This document shows, piece after piece, positions 7,297 through 15,789 of a stretch of DNA of 38,594 nucleotides; positions within the stretch are counted from its first letter, which is position 1; every line of letters starts with the position of its first letter. A model generated the notes under the pieces. The model was not told where the DNA came from. It saw only the letters and a program-made list of their open reading frames with translations, and searched no databases. The translations under genes were made by a program, and so were the position numbers. Origin of the DNA: Candidatus Zipacnadia bacterium (GTDB lineage: Bacteria > Armatimonadota > Zipacnadia > Zipacnadales > UBA5352); assembly GCA_029821635.1 (NCBI GenBank), contig JALGSW010000018.1, positions 1 through 38,594 of the forward strand, read 5' to 3'.

Positions 7297-9894
7297 ATGC
7301 GTCCTCTGCTACTCGTGCTTGCCGCGATCACCGTTGCGTTGCCCGCCGTGGCTCAGCGCCCCTCCAACGTCACCCGCGGCGTGTACGTCCATTCGCGCGA
7401 CCTCATGGCCGCCCACGTCTGGTCCGACTGGAGCGGCGGCTTCGACTTCGTCACCGATGACCCGCACTCCGGTGAGACAGCCATCCGCATCACGAACGCC
7501 ACCGGCGAACAGGGCGGTGGCGCGGGCCAGAACGTCGAGGTCAATCAGCAACAGGCCGCACCGCTCAAGATCGCCGGCTGGAGCCGCGCCGAGGGCGTGG
7601 ACGCCGGCGACCCCGACTGGCAATACTCCATCTACGTGGACCTGCGCTACACCGACGGTGAGAGCTGGCCGATGAAGATCGCGGCCTTCGAGCGCGGCAG
7701 CCACGACTGGCAGTACTCCGAGACCATCATCGAGCCGCCCAAGCCCATCGCCTCCGCGCGCTTCTACGTCTTCGTACGCAACATCGGTGGCACCGCGTGC
7801 TTCGACGACCTGTTCTTCGGGCCGGTCGATGGCGACAACTTGCTCAAGATCCCCGGCTTCGAGGGCAACGCGATCGACGACTTCGCGCCGCGCCAGGAAG
7901 TCCTGAGCGACCTCGACGCGATGCACTGCAACGCCATTCATACCTACATCGGCGTCCCCACGGACGAGCGTAGCGATGAGGCGCTGCGGGAGATGCTCGC
8001 GGCGGTCACCGAACGCGGCTACGGCGTAACGCTCACCCCGCACATCGCCTACGGGACCTTCAAGGACGCCGACGATCCGGCCTTCCCGAGCTACGCCTGC
8101 GTCAACAGCGATTGGGGCGACCGCTGGGTCGCAGCCTGCGGCGCGATGGCACAGTACCCGTTCATGGGCGTCTCCGTGGTGCCCGACGAGTACAACTGGA
8201 ACACCGGCCGGCTCAAGCGGGCCTACGCCAACCACGCCGACGAGCGCGTCAAGCAGTTCTACGCCGATCTCGGGGACTACTGTGACTGCGAGGCCTGCAG
8301 GGAGCGCTTCCAGGCAATGTTCGACATGCCCCTGCCCGAGATGGGCGGCTGGTCGCGCATCCCTGAGCAGTCCGAGGCCCACCGCAACTTCATCGACTTC
8401 CGCTACCAGTGCACCACCGACCTGATTGGCCGCGCGGTCGATGCCGTGCACGCCGGCCCCTACGAGACCGCCGCCGACTCGCTGATCTGCGTCTCGCCGA
8501 TCTGCAGCGATTACCGGCTCGGCACGGGCGTGGCGTGGGACATGGTCGGCTACGGCACCGGCATCGACTACCCGACCACCGACCCGTATATCCTCCTGCA
8601 CAACTACCTCGGCGACTCCACGCACTGGTACGTGACCGAGACCGCGATGCACCTGACCGGCTCGACACCGAAGCGCCAGTGCGGGATGGTGCTCGAAGCC
8701 GGGCATCTGCGCCCTGAGCACCGGCCGCTGCTGCCGGTGGAGATCTACGGGAGTGCGCTCTCGTCGGTGGCCCGCGGCGCAAAGGAGATCGGCTTCTTCC
8801 ACTATGTGCACCTGATGCAGAAGACCGAGGCGGGCCAGACGCAGGGGCAGTCGGCCTTCGACGCCGTGCAGGGCTGCTACGACCTGCTGGAGCGCATCGA
8901 CCCGTGGCTGGAGGGCGCGGAGCCGGTCAAGCGCGTGGCATTCCTGTACTCGCGCGCGTCCGACGAGTACTTCAGCTACTACACGCGCGGCGAGCCAAAC
9001 ATGGACGTCCTCACGCACCCGACCGACGACCCGCGCTACCCGTTCCTCGCGCAGAAAGAAGTCCTCTACTACCTGCTGCGCGCGGGCGTGCCGACGGACC
9101 TCTACTTCCTCGACGAGGTGAGCGCGGAGGAGCTTGCGGACTACGAGACTATCGTGGTGCCCTTCCCCTTCGCGATCAGCGAGGAGAAGGCAGCGATGCT
9201 GGAGAGCCTCGCCGAGGCGGGGAAGGCGCTGGTGGTGATCTCCGAGTTTGGCTCCGTGGATGAGCGCGGAGTCCCCTACGAGCGCCCGGTGCTGCTCGAT
9301 CTGCTGGGGCTGCAGGAGGCGCCGCGCGGGGAGAAAATCGGCCACATGGAGGTACTGTCGAGCTTCCACCCGAAAGACGGTGAATTCACGGTCTACGACA
9401 CCGTCGTCCCGACGGAGGACACGGAGACACTCGCCACGGTCGACGGAACGAGCGCCGTTACGCTCCGCCCGGTCGGTCGGGGCGCGGTCTTCTACCTCGC
9501 GGGTGAGTTCGGCATCGATCTCCCGGCGAACTACGACAATGAGATCCGCGACCGCACGGCATACATCATGCCCTCGGAGCTCTCACAGGGCCACGCGCGT
9601 CTGCTGGGCGAAATTTTCGACGAGCTCGCCCTAGCGGAGAGGCTCGTTCCGGAGGATGATGTCGAGCTTTCTCTGCTGCGCAACGCGGCGGGCGACTACT
9701 TGCTCTTCGTGATTAACTGGGAGGAGCAGCCCTCGTCCGTGGACCTCGTACTGCCCGATGAGGCCACCGGGACGGGCGCGGGCTTCGCCGTCGGCGCGAG
9801 TGGTGCCGTCACGGAGCGATCGATGGCTGCGGACGCGGGGAGCCTCGACCTCGCGCCGCAGGAAGCGGTCGTGTTGCGATTTGTCGCGCAGTGA
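7297..9894 (+). CDS. Secreted GH42-like glycoside hydrolase-related protein
   Basis: The frame is open further upstream, but the ATG at 7297 begins a clear signal peptide (MRPLLLVLAAITVALPAVAQ) and is chosen, giving 865 aa. After it comes a ~180-residue beta-sandwich resembling a carbohydrate-binding module. A TIM-barrel region follows from about residue 185, with VVPDEYNW (Glu298, placed like a clan GH-A acid). A Cys cluster DYCDCEACRERF (Cys329, 331, 334) comes next. Residues ~545-760 resemble the beta-galactosidase trimerisation (Rossmann-like) domain of GH42, including LYSRASDEYFSYY and YETIVVPFPFAIS. A short beta domain ends the protein. Its role is probably extracytoplasmic saccharide processing. 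The family assignment is inferred from domain order and motifs; activity is uncertain. Confidence 0.75.
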   Translation: MRPLLLVLAAITVALPAVAQRPSNVTRGVYVHSRDLMAAHVWSDWSGGFDFVTDDPHSGETAIRITNATGEQGGGAGQNVEVNQQQAAPLKIAGWSRAEGVDAGDPDWQYSIYVDLRYTDGESWPMKIAAFERGSHDWQYSETIIEPPKPIASARFYVFVRNIGGTACFDDLFFGPVDGDNLLKIPGFEGNAIDDFAPRQEVLSDLDAMHCNAIHTYIGVPTDERSDEALREMLAAVTERGYGVTLTPHIAYGTFKDADDPAFPSYACVNSDWGDRWVAACGAMAQYPFMGVSVVPDEYNWNTGRLKRAYANHADERVKQFYADLGDYCDCEACRERFQAMFDMPLPEMGGWSRIPEQSEAHRNFIDFRYQCTTDLIGRAVDAVHAGPYETAADSLICVSPICSDYRLGTGVAWDMVGYGTGIDYPTTDPYILLHNYLGDSTHWYVTETAMHLTGSTPKRQCGMVLEAGHLRPEHRPLLPVEIYGSALSSVARGAKEIGFFHYVHLMQKTEAGQTQGQSAFDAVQGCYDLLERIDPWLEGAEPVKRVAFLYSRASDEYFSYYTRGEPNMDVLTHPTDDPRYPFLAQKEVLYYLLRAGVPTDLYFLDEVSAEELADYETIVVPFPFAISEEKAAMLESLAEAGKALVVISEFGSVDERGVPYERPVLLDLLGLQEAPRGEKIGHMEVLSSFHPKDGEFTVYDTVVPTEDTETLATVDGTSAVTLRPVGRGAVFYLAGEFGIDLPANYDNEIRDRTAYIMPSELSQGHARLLGEIFDELALAERLVPEDDVELSLLRNAAGDYLLFVINWEEQPSSVDLVLPDEATGTGAGFAVGASGAVTERSMAADAGSLDLAPQEAVVLRFVAQ

Positions 9895-9978
9895 TTTAGT
9901 CTGGAGGAGAGGGTGGCGGGGGCGGCGAAGGAAGCGTTCCGGCGCAAGGGCTGCGGGCCGTCAGGACGTGGCCGTGCG

Positions 9979-10008
9979 TTGACAGGGCCGTGAAGCGTGT
10001 CGTATAAT
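9979..10008 (+). promoter_or_regulatory. Consensus sigma-70 promoter
   Basis: TTGACA at 9979-9984 and TATAAT at 10003-10008 are separated by 18 bp. Both hexamers match the sigma-70 consensus fully, which is striking in DNA this GC-rich. Transcription would begin near 10015, leaving about 40 nt before the ATG at 10054. It probably drives the envelope block from 10054 to the terminator at 15693-15734. Confidence 0.85.
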
Positions 10009-10053
10009 GCCGCACACACGGGGACCCGTGGGCTCTGAAGGGAGCATATCCGG

Positions 10054-12009
10054 ATGACGAGGATCAGCCGCGCCTGCGGACTTATCATCGTGTACTGCGT
10101 TCTCGCAGGCCTGTTTTCATGCGGGATTGCAGCGGCGCAGGAGATCAACAGCGACTTCACGGAAGGCGTGCGTCTCTTCCAGGAGCGTTCCTACAACGCC
10201 GCCATCCGCAAGCTCGAGGCGGTCGTAGAGGCCGAGCCTGAGAATGAAGCCGCATGGTACTACCTCGGCGTAGCGCGCTACGAGCAGGACGAGCCGCAGG
10301 AGGCGCTTGAGGCCCTTCAGAAGGCCTACGAGCTCCGCCCCGGCCGCCCCGGCACGCAGCTTCACGTCGGGATGATCTACGAGCAGCTCGGCGCCTATGG
10401 TGAGGCGATCCGCGCCTATCAGACCGAGCTGCGCAACCGCCGCCTGAAGAACCTCGCTGAGGTCTTCATGGCACTCGGTCGGGCCAACTACTTCTCCGGC
10501 CGGTACTTCGACGCCAACGAGAATCTCACCGAGGCCATCGATCACGATGAGAACTACGTCGAGGCCTACTTCTACCGCGGCCTGGCGAAGTTCATGCGCG
10601 AGGAGTACGATCCCGCCCTCAAGGACTTCACACTCGCCACCGACATCATCGACGAGTGGGACCGTAAGCGCCGATCACTCGACAGTATGATCGAGCGCGA
10701 GGGCGAGGGCATGCTGCCTCCTGAGGCCCAGCGCGCCAAGCAGGAGTTGCAGGAGGAGCTCGCGCAGGACTACTCGCGAGCCGCCGAGTTCGCGCAGCAG
10801 AAGTTCCTGCGCCCGGCTCTCTACCTCGCCAAGGGCGACACGGATGTGCATCTCAAGGAGTACGGGAACGCCCGCAACTCGTACCGCAAAGCGCTCGACC
10901 CCGAGCGCGGTGGGAACGCATCCGACCCGCTTCCGCAGGTGAATGTCGGGCTTGCGTACTTCGAGCAGGCGGAGGACCTGTTCTACAACAAGGGCCTGCT
11001 GTGGACCGCGATCACCACGATCGATCAGGCGATCTACGAGATCGAGGGGGCGCTCGAGAACGACGAGGCCTACCCCGACGCCCACAAGGCCCTCGGTGAC
11101 ATCTTCTTCTTCCAGGCGTCCACCTACGTCTCCGACCCGGACCGCAAAGTCGTCTCCAGCACCTTCGACGAGGCACTGGAGCGCTACGACGCCGCGATCG
11201 CGTCCGCGCCGGACTACGTGGAAGCCTACGCGGGCCGGGCGCAGGTCTACATCGCCACCGACGAGCCGGACAAGGCGATCAGCGACCTGCAGTCCGCGCT
11301 GGAACTGGACCCGCGCAATCCGGACCTCTATGCCGCCCTCGCGATGGCGCAGATGCTCAAGGAGGACTACGAGCCGGCCATCAGCACCGCGCAGCTCGCG
11401 CTGAACATCGACCCGATGAACGCGCAGGCGCACGACGCCGCGGGGATGGCCTACTACTATATCGGCCAGCTCGGCGCCGCGAGCCAGCACTTCCTCGACG
11501 CCATCGAGGCCGACCCGGCGATGCACCAGTCATACACGAACCTCGGGAACACTTTCTATCAGATGGGCTCGTGGCACCGGGCGCGGATGAACTACGAGAA
11601 GGCGCTCGAGCTGATCCCCACGCCCGCCATCGCCAACACCGCGGTGCAGCGCAGCTACCTGTATTACCTGATCGCCACCACCCACCACTTCGCGAGAATG
11701 TATGACCGCGAGATCGAGGCGCTGGGTCAGGCGCTCGCGCTCGACTCGGCCTACCTCGAGGCGCTGATGCAGCTTGCCACCGCCTACACCGAGCTCAAGC
11801 AGTATCAGGCGGCCGAGCAGGCGCTGCGCACCGCGCTTGAGGTCTCGCCGGGGATGGAGGAGGACGCGGCCATCCACGTGCAGATGGGCCGGCTGTATGA
11901 GCACGAGGGGCGGCCGTACGAGGCGATTACCGCATATGGCGCGGCCCTCGCGGCTCAGAGCGACAATATTGAAGCCGGGGAGGCGCTGAAGCGACTGACC
12001 TCCGGGTAG
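10054..12009 (+). CDS. Exported tetratricopeptide-repeat protein
   Basis: This 651-aa protein begins with a signal sequence (about 28 residues, ending GIAAAQ). It then consists almost wholly of TPR units, starting at FTEGVRLFQERSYNAAI and AAWYYLGVARYEQDEP. I count at least ten, in two arrays separated by a charged, helical spacer at about residues 205-240. TPR solenoids bind partner proteins; no enzymatic domain is visible. The ATG lies about 11 nt after GAAGGGAG and about 40 nt after the predicted transcription start. It is the first gene of a block of four envelope-associated genes, so a scaffolding role in the periplasm or outer membrane is plausible but inferred. Confidence 0.88.
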   Translation: MTRISRACGLIIVYCVLAGLFSCGIAAAQEINSDFTEGVRLFQERSYNAAIRKLEAVVEAEPENEAAWYYLGVARYEQDEPQEALEALQKAYELRPGRPGTQLHVGMIYEQLGAYGEAIRAYQTELRNRRLKNLAEVFMALGRANYFSGRYFDANENLTEAIDHDENYVEAYFYRGLAKFMREEYDPALKDFTLATDIIDEWDRKRRSLDSMIEREGEGMLPPEAQRAKQELQEELAQDYSRAAEFAQQKFLRPALYLAKGDTDVHLKEYGNARNSYRKALDPERGGNASDPLPQVNVGLAYFEQAEDLFYNKGLLWTAITTIDQAIYEIEGALENDEAYPDAHKALGDIFFFQASTYVSDPDRKVVSSTFDEALERYDAAIASAPDYVEAYAGRAQVYIATDEPDKAISDLQSALELDPRNPDLYAALAMAQMLKEDYEPAISTAQLALNIDPMNAQAHDAAGMAYYYIGQLGAASQHFLDAIEADPAMHQSYTNLGNTFYQMGSWHRARMNYEKALELIPTPAIANTAVQRSYLYYLIATTHHFARMYDREIEALGQALALDSAYLEALMQLATAYTELKQYQAAEQALRTALEVSPGMEEDAAIHVQMGRLYEHEGRPYEAITAYGAALAAQSDNIEAGEALKRLTSG

Positions 12010-12023
12010 CATGGCGGGGCGAG

Positions 12024-13376
12024 ATGGCGGCGTCGAGAGCAATGACGCCGCCGCGGCGGGCGATGCGGCGCCATCTGTCGCCGCGACAACTGCTCGCCGC
12101 GCTTGTCGCTGTCGGCGTACTCACAGCCACGCCGGCCCGCGCGCAGGATGACGGGCCGATCAAGCAGCACCTGCCCAACGGCCTGCGCGTCGTCGCTCAG
12201 GGCAACGAGCACACCGCGACGGTCGTGATCGCAGCGCTCGTGCGCATCACCGCACTGCACGAGCCAAGCGGGGCCACCGGCATCCGCCAGCTCACGCAGA
12301 CGGTCCTGGCCTCCGGCCAGGGCTGCCATGACGAGATGCTCGCCGCCGCCGTGCGGGCGGATGGGCAGGTGGCGCCGGACTACGTCGAGCTGTCGATCGC
12401 CGCGCCCGCCGAGTCGCTCGAGGACGCCATCGGGCTCCTGCGCAGGCTGCTGTTCCGGCCGGAGCTGTCGGAGGAGGCCGTCGAGATGACGCGCGCGGGG
12501 CTCGTTCGGAGCTTTGCGGCGCGCGGCGAGATCCCGGTGCCCCTGGCGGTGGACCGCCTTTACGAGGCGCTCTACCCCGGAATCGGCTCGGGCGACACCG
12601 CCGCGGGTGATCCGGTCGAGGTTGATGCGATCACGCTCGACGACATCAGAAGCTTTCACGCCCGGCACTACCTGCCGAACGCAACGGTGCTGGGCATCAG
12701 CGGGGGGATTGACGCCCGCGAGGCCGTGGCGCTGGTCGAGCGGGAGATGGGCCGACTGCTGCCGGGCGCGCTGCCGCGCGAGGCGCCCCTGCCCTCACCG
12801 GGCCGTCCGCCCGGGGCCGAGGAGCTCGAGATCGGCGGGAACACGAGCGTCTACGCGATGGGCGGGCGAGCGGTCGCGCTCGACTCGCCGGTGTATCCGG
12901 CGATGGCGGCCGGGGTGGCGCTGCTGGGCTCGGGGATGGACTGCAGGCTCTACCGCGCACTGCGCCTCGAACGCTCGCTGGCCTACACGATCGGCGCGGA
13001 GTTGACGCCGTCAAAGACGGCGCCATCAGGGCTGGTGGTGGTCGCGTGCGATCCCGAGCAGCTCGACGAGGTCGCGCGGGTGGTCGAGGGGGAGATTGAA
13101 CGCGCGGTGGAGGAGCCCGCGGGGGCCGATGAGTTGCAGCGCGCCAAGCGCTACCTGATCGGCAAACACGCGCTACGGCGCCAGCGGAATCGCGAGATCG
13201 CGCACTACCTGGCGATGTTCGAACTGCTGGGCGGGCCGCAGGGCTACCGGCGGGACGCGCAGCTTGCGGGGGAGATCGCCGCGGTGGACGCGAATGCGGT
13301 GATGGGCGCGATACGTGAGCTTTTCCGGCCCGCATGGGCGGTACGCCTGCGGGCGTGTGAGACGGGGGCGAACTGA
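12024..13376 (+). CDS. M16-family peptidase homologue lacking the zinc motif
   Basis: This 450-aa protein has the insulinase/M16B two-domain architecture after an N-terminal hydrophobic leader ending ATPARAQ. Starts at 12024, 12042 and 12063 are all possible; the last gives the tidiest signal peptide. The N-terminal domain begins KQHLPNGLRVVAQG. Where catalytic members have HxxEH, it reads ATGIRQLTQTVL, so the zinc ligands are absent. The C-terminal domain keeps the R/Y-type region LYRALRLERSLAYTIGAEL. In two-subunit M16B peptidases one chain carries HxxEH and the other only the R/Y residues; this protein matches the second type. No catalytic partner lies in the window. It may be a partner subunit or a chaperone-like homologue. 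Confidence 0.83.
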   Translation: MAASRAMTPPRRAMRRHLSPRQLLAALVAVGVLTATPARAQDDGPIKQHLPNGLRVVAQGNEHTATVVIAALVRITALHEPSGATGIRQLTQTVLASGQGCHDEMLAAAVRADGQVAPDYVELSIAAPAESLEDAIGLLRRLLFRPELSEEAVEMTRAGLVRSFAARGEIPVPLAVDRLYEALYPGIGSGDTAAGDPVEVDAITLDDIRSFHARHYLPNATVLGISGGIDAREAVALVEREMGRLLPGALPREAPLPSPGRPPGAEELEIGGNTSVYAMGGRAVALDSPVYPAMAAGVALLGSGMDCRLYRALRLERSLAYTIGAELTPSKTAPSGLVVVACDPEQLDEVARVVEGEIERAVEEPAGADELQRAKRYLIGKHALRRQRNREIAHYLAMFELLGGPQGYRRDAQLAGEIAAVDANAVMGAIRELFRPAWAVRLRACETGAN

Positions 13377-13405
13377 TCCGATCCGTGGAAGCTGGAGGAA
13401 CGGTT

Positions 13406-15205
13406 ATGCGATCCGGCATGATATTGATGGTCGCGCTCACACTCCTGGCCTCGGCCGCGCTGGCCCAGGACGCCACGTGGCAGATGCGCTACAACGAGGA
13501 GAGCAGTGGCGTCTCCGACGCCACAATCACTTTCCCCACGAGCCTCGCGTGGAAGTACGACACCGAGGCGGAGGACTTCAAGGCCGTCGCCACCCCGGCG
13601 GTGGACGACAAGGCCGTCTACGCACCGGTCGGCGACACGATCTACGCGATCGACCGCGTGACCGGGGCGCTGCTGTGGGAGCAGGCCGCGGGCGATGAGA
13701 TCCTCTCCAGCCCCGCCATCGCCGACGGTATCCTCTACTTCGGCAGCCGCGATAACAACCTCTGGGCGGTCAACACCGAGGATGGCTCGGTCGAGTGGCG
13801 CTATCCGACCCAGGGCGGCATCGACTGCCCGCCGGTCATCTCCTACGGTGTGCTCTACTTCGGCTCAGACGACAATCGCCTGACCGCGCTGGACCTGGAG
13901 ACCCGCCGCCCGATCTGGCAGTTCCCGACCTCGGGCGACATCAAGGCCCCGCCACTGGTCTACCGAGACGTCGTCGTCGTCGGCTCGCTCGACGGACGTA
14001 TCTACTGCCTCAACGACAAAGGTCAGCCGATCTGGTCGAACAGCATCGAGCCGGACACGTTCTTCGCCTCGCCGGTGGGCGAGCGCACCAAGGTCATCTA
14101 CACGTCGGGCAATGAGCTGCACGCGCGCGACCTCTACTCCGGGCGAGTGGTTTGGGGGCGGCCCTTCCGCGCCGCAGACCTGATCGTAGGCTCACCCGCG
14201 GTGCTGGGCCGGAACGTCTACATCGGCACGCGCGGAGGCGCCGTCTACGGCATCGACACGAACCGCGGCACCGCGCTGTGGAAGTGGCCGGATGAAGGCG
14301 TCGCCGAGCCGATCGCCAGCTCGCCCGTGATCGTTGACGACATGATCGTCTTCCGCGCCGGTGAGCGCCACCTGATCGCCATCAGCCTCGACGGCAAGGA
14401 CCTGCTGTGGAAGTACACGCTGCCCGAGGTGGTCGAAAAGCCCGATACTCCCGCCGTGGGCGGTGGGGCATTCTTCCCCGGTGAGGGCATGGAGCCGGGC
14501 ATGGAGCCAGGCATGGAGCCGGGAGGGATGGATCCGGGCGTTGGCATGCCCCCGGACGTCGGCGGTCCCGGGGACGTCGGAGGTCCGGGCATGGGCGGCC
14601 AGACGCAGCAGGACTCCGTCGAGTTCGAGGACGTCATTGACCCGTCCGCCTCCGTGGTCAACAACGCGCTCTTTACGCTCGGCGCCGACGGTGTGATCTA
14701 CGGCTTCAGTTCGCTGGCGCCCGACAACGTTGCGCCGACGATCGCCGATCCGTTGCTTGAGGTGCCCGGCGCAAGCCGCCAGCGCGCGCGGTTCGACACG
14801 CTCCTGGCCGACGAGAACGACTTCCCGGAGCGCTTTGCGGCGGACATCGAGGTCCCCGGCACGCCGCCGATCTTCCTCTCCTTGCTTGTGCGCGACGAGG
14901 GCTCGGGCGTGAACCCGGACACGGTCAGTATCACCGTCAATGGCGAGCCCGCCGACTTCACCTACGACGCGCGCGAGGGCCTCGTCTGGTACATCTACGA
15001 TCCGCGCGGCGCGGCATCGAACCTTGCTAACGGCGTCAAGCGGATCGTCATCGAGGCCGAGGACTGGCGCGGGAACCGGGCGGCGAAGGTTGTGGCCTTC
15101 ACGATCAACAACAAGCTCAAGGCGCCCGCCCCGCCCAAGCCGAAGACGCCCACCTTCGAGGGCGGCGGCTTCCCCGGCGAGGTCCCGCCCGAATTCATGC
15201 CGTGA
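13406..15205 (+). CDS. Exported PQQ-type beta-propeller protein with C-terminal Ig-like domain
   Basis: The ATG at 13406 has GGAGG seven bases upstream and starts a signal peptide ending ASAALAQ; the protein is 599 aa. Residues ~50-340 contain repeated YAIDRVTGALLWEQ, LWAVNTEDGSVEWRY, LTALDLETRRPIWQF and YGIDTNRGTALWKW blades, typical of BamB/quinoprotein-like propellers. No dehydrogenase cofactor residues were recognised. A Gly/Pro/Met-rich linker (~360-400) includes a threefold GMEP repeat. The C-terminal ~180 residues look like a beta-sandwich, with FLSLLVRDEGSGVNPDTV. The probable role is a periplasmic or outer-membrane interaction scaffold; a true quinoprotein enzyme is less likely. Confidence 0.85.
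   Translation: MRSGMILMVALTLLASAALAQDATWQMRYNEESSGVSDATITFPTSLAWKYDTEAEDFKAVATPAVDDKAVYAPVGDTIYAIDRVTGALLWEQAAGDEILSSPAIADGILYFGSRDNNLWAVNTEDGSVEWRYPTQGGIDCPPVISYGVLYFGSDDNRLTALDLETRRPIWQFPTSGDIKAPPLVYRDVVVVGSLDGRIYCLNDKGQPIWSNSIEPDTFFASPVGERTKVIYTSGNELHARDLYSGRVVWGRPFRAADLIVGSPAVLGRNVYIGTRGGAVYGIDTNRGTALWKWPDEGVAEPIASSPVIVDDMIVFRAGERHLIAISLDGKDLLWKYTLPEVVEKPDTPAVGGGAFFPGEGMEPGMEPGMEPGGMDPGVGMPPDVGGPGDVGGPGMGGQTQQDSVEFEDVIDPSASVVNNALFTLGADGVIYGFSSLAPDNVAPTIADPLLEVPGASRQRARFDTLLADENDFPERFAADIEVPGTPPIFLSLLVRDEGSGVNPDTVSITVNGEPADFTYDAREGLVWYIYDPRGAASNLANGVKRIVIEAEDWRGNRAAKVVAFTINNKLKAPAPPKPKTPTFEGGGFPGEVPPEFMP
14486..14521 (+). repeat. Three tandem 12-bp units in the propeller gene linker
   Basis: GGCATGGAGCC followed by G or A is repeated three times without gaps, encoding GMEP x3. 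A degenerate Gly/Pro/Asp-rich tail follows. The 12-bp period keeps the frame, so copy number could vary without breaking the protein. Confidence 0.9.
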
Positions 15206-15242
15206 GCGCTAAACCACTCCCACCACACTGCCAGGGGGTCGT

Positions 15243-15668
15243 ATGATGGCTCAGGCAATCGTGACAGTGTTGATCGTGCTGATCTTCATCGGCTACGCTG
15301 TGTTCTTTGCGATCTGGAACCCGGGCACGATCGAGATCACCAGCCTCTACATCCAGCAGGGCCTGTCATGGGGCGCGACCGTGCAGGTCTTCGTCATCCC
15401 TCTGATCGGCGCCGTCTTTGGCGCGATCCTCATGGCGCTCACGATCAGCGCGCCGTGGTCTTCGCTCAAGGCCAAGCTTGGGGCGGCTGAGGACCGGCTG
15501 GAGGCCGAGCGCACCCGTTCCAAGGAGCGCGCGCGCAAGAACGAGGCGCTCAAGAGCCGCGTGCTCAAGCTCCAGGCGCAGCTTGAGCCGGCATCCCCCG
15601 AAGCCGAGGACGTTGTGGTGGTTGACGAGGGCGGAGAGTTCGATCTCTCCGAGCCCGACGAAGTCTGA
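15243..15668 (+). CDS. LapA-domain-like small membrane protein
   Basis: This 141-aa protein has two transmembrane segments (about residues 3-25 and 45-70) separated by a short loop. The first helix is followed by FFAIWNPGTIEI, recalling the FxxxN pattern of LapA/DUF1049 proteins, which take part in envelope and lipopolysaccharide assembly. A charged coiled coil (about 80-120) and an acidic tail follow. Tandem ATGs at 15243 and 15246 follow a CAGGGGG ribosome binding site. It is the last gene before a strong terminator, consistent with co-transcription with the envelope genes upstream. The LapA assignment rests on topology and a short motif only. Confidence 0.75.
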   Translation: MMAQAIVTVLIVLIFIGYAVFFAIWNPGTIEITSLYIQQGLSWGATVQVFVIPLIGAVFGAILMALTISAPWSSLKAKLGAAEDRLEAERTRSKERARKNEALKSRVLKLQAQLEPASPEAEDVVVVDEGGEFDLSEPDEV

Positions 15669-15692
15669 GCAACGCCCGGCAGAGCCTCGCAT

Positions 15693-15734
15693 AGCGGCCA
15701 GGAGGCCCGGATCGGCGCCTCCTGGCGGCTTTTT
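15693..15734 (+). terminator. Intrinsic terminator
   Basis: The arms GCCAGGAGGC (15697-15706) and GCCTCCTGGC (15717-15726) pair perfectly. The stem extends outward to 13 of 14 pairs and is followed by five T residues at 15730-15734. It closes the envelope gene block and separates it from dprA. Confidence 0.93.
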
Positions 15735-15789
15735 CGTCAGGGAAAGCGCCCGGCCGTGCCACATGCGGCCCGCGCGTCTGGAGTGAACT

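Noticed and set aside
7309-9369. 686-codon open frame opposite the GH42-like gene
   Set aside because: This is another antisense shadow; the plus-strand protein has a signal peptide and domain motifs.
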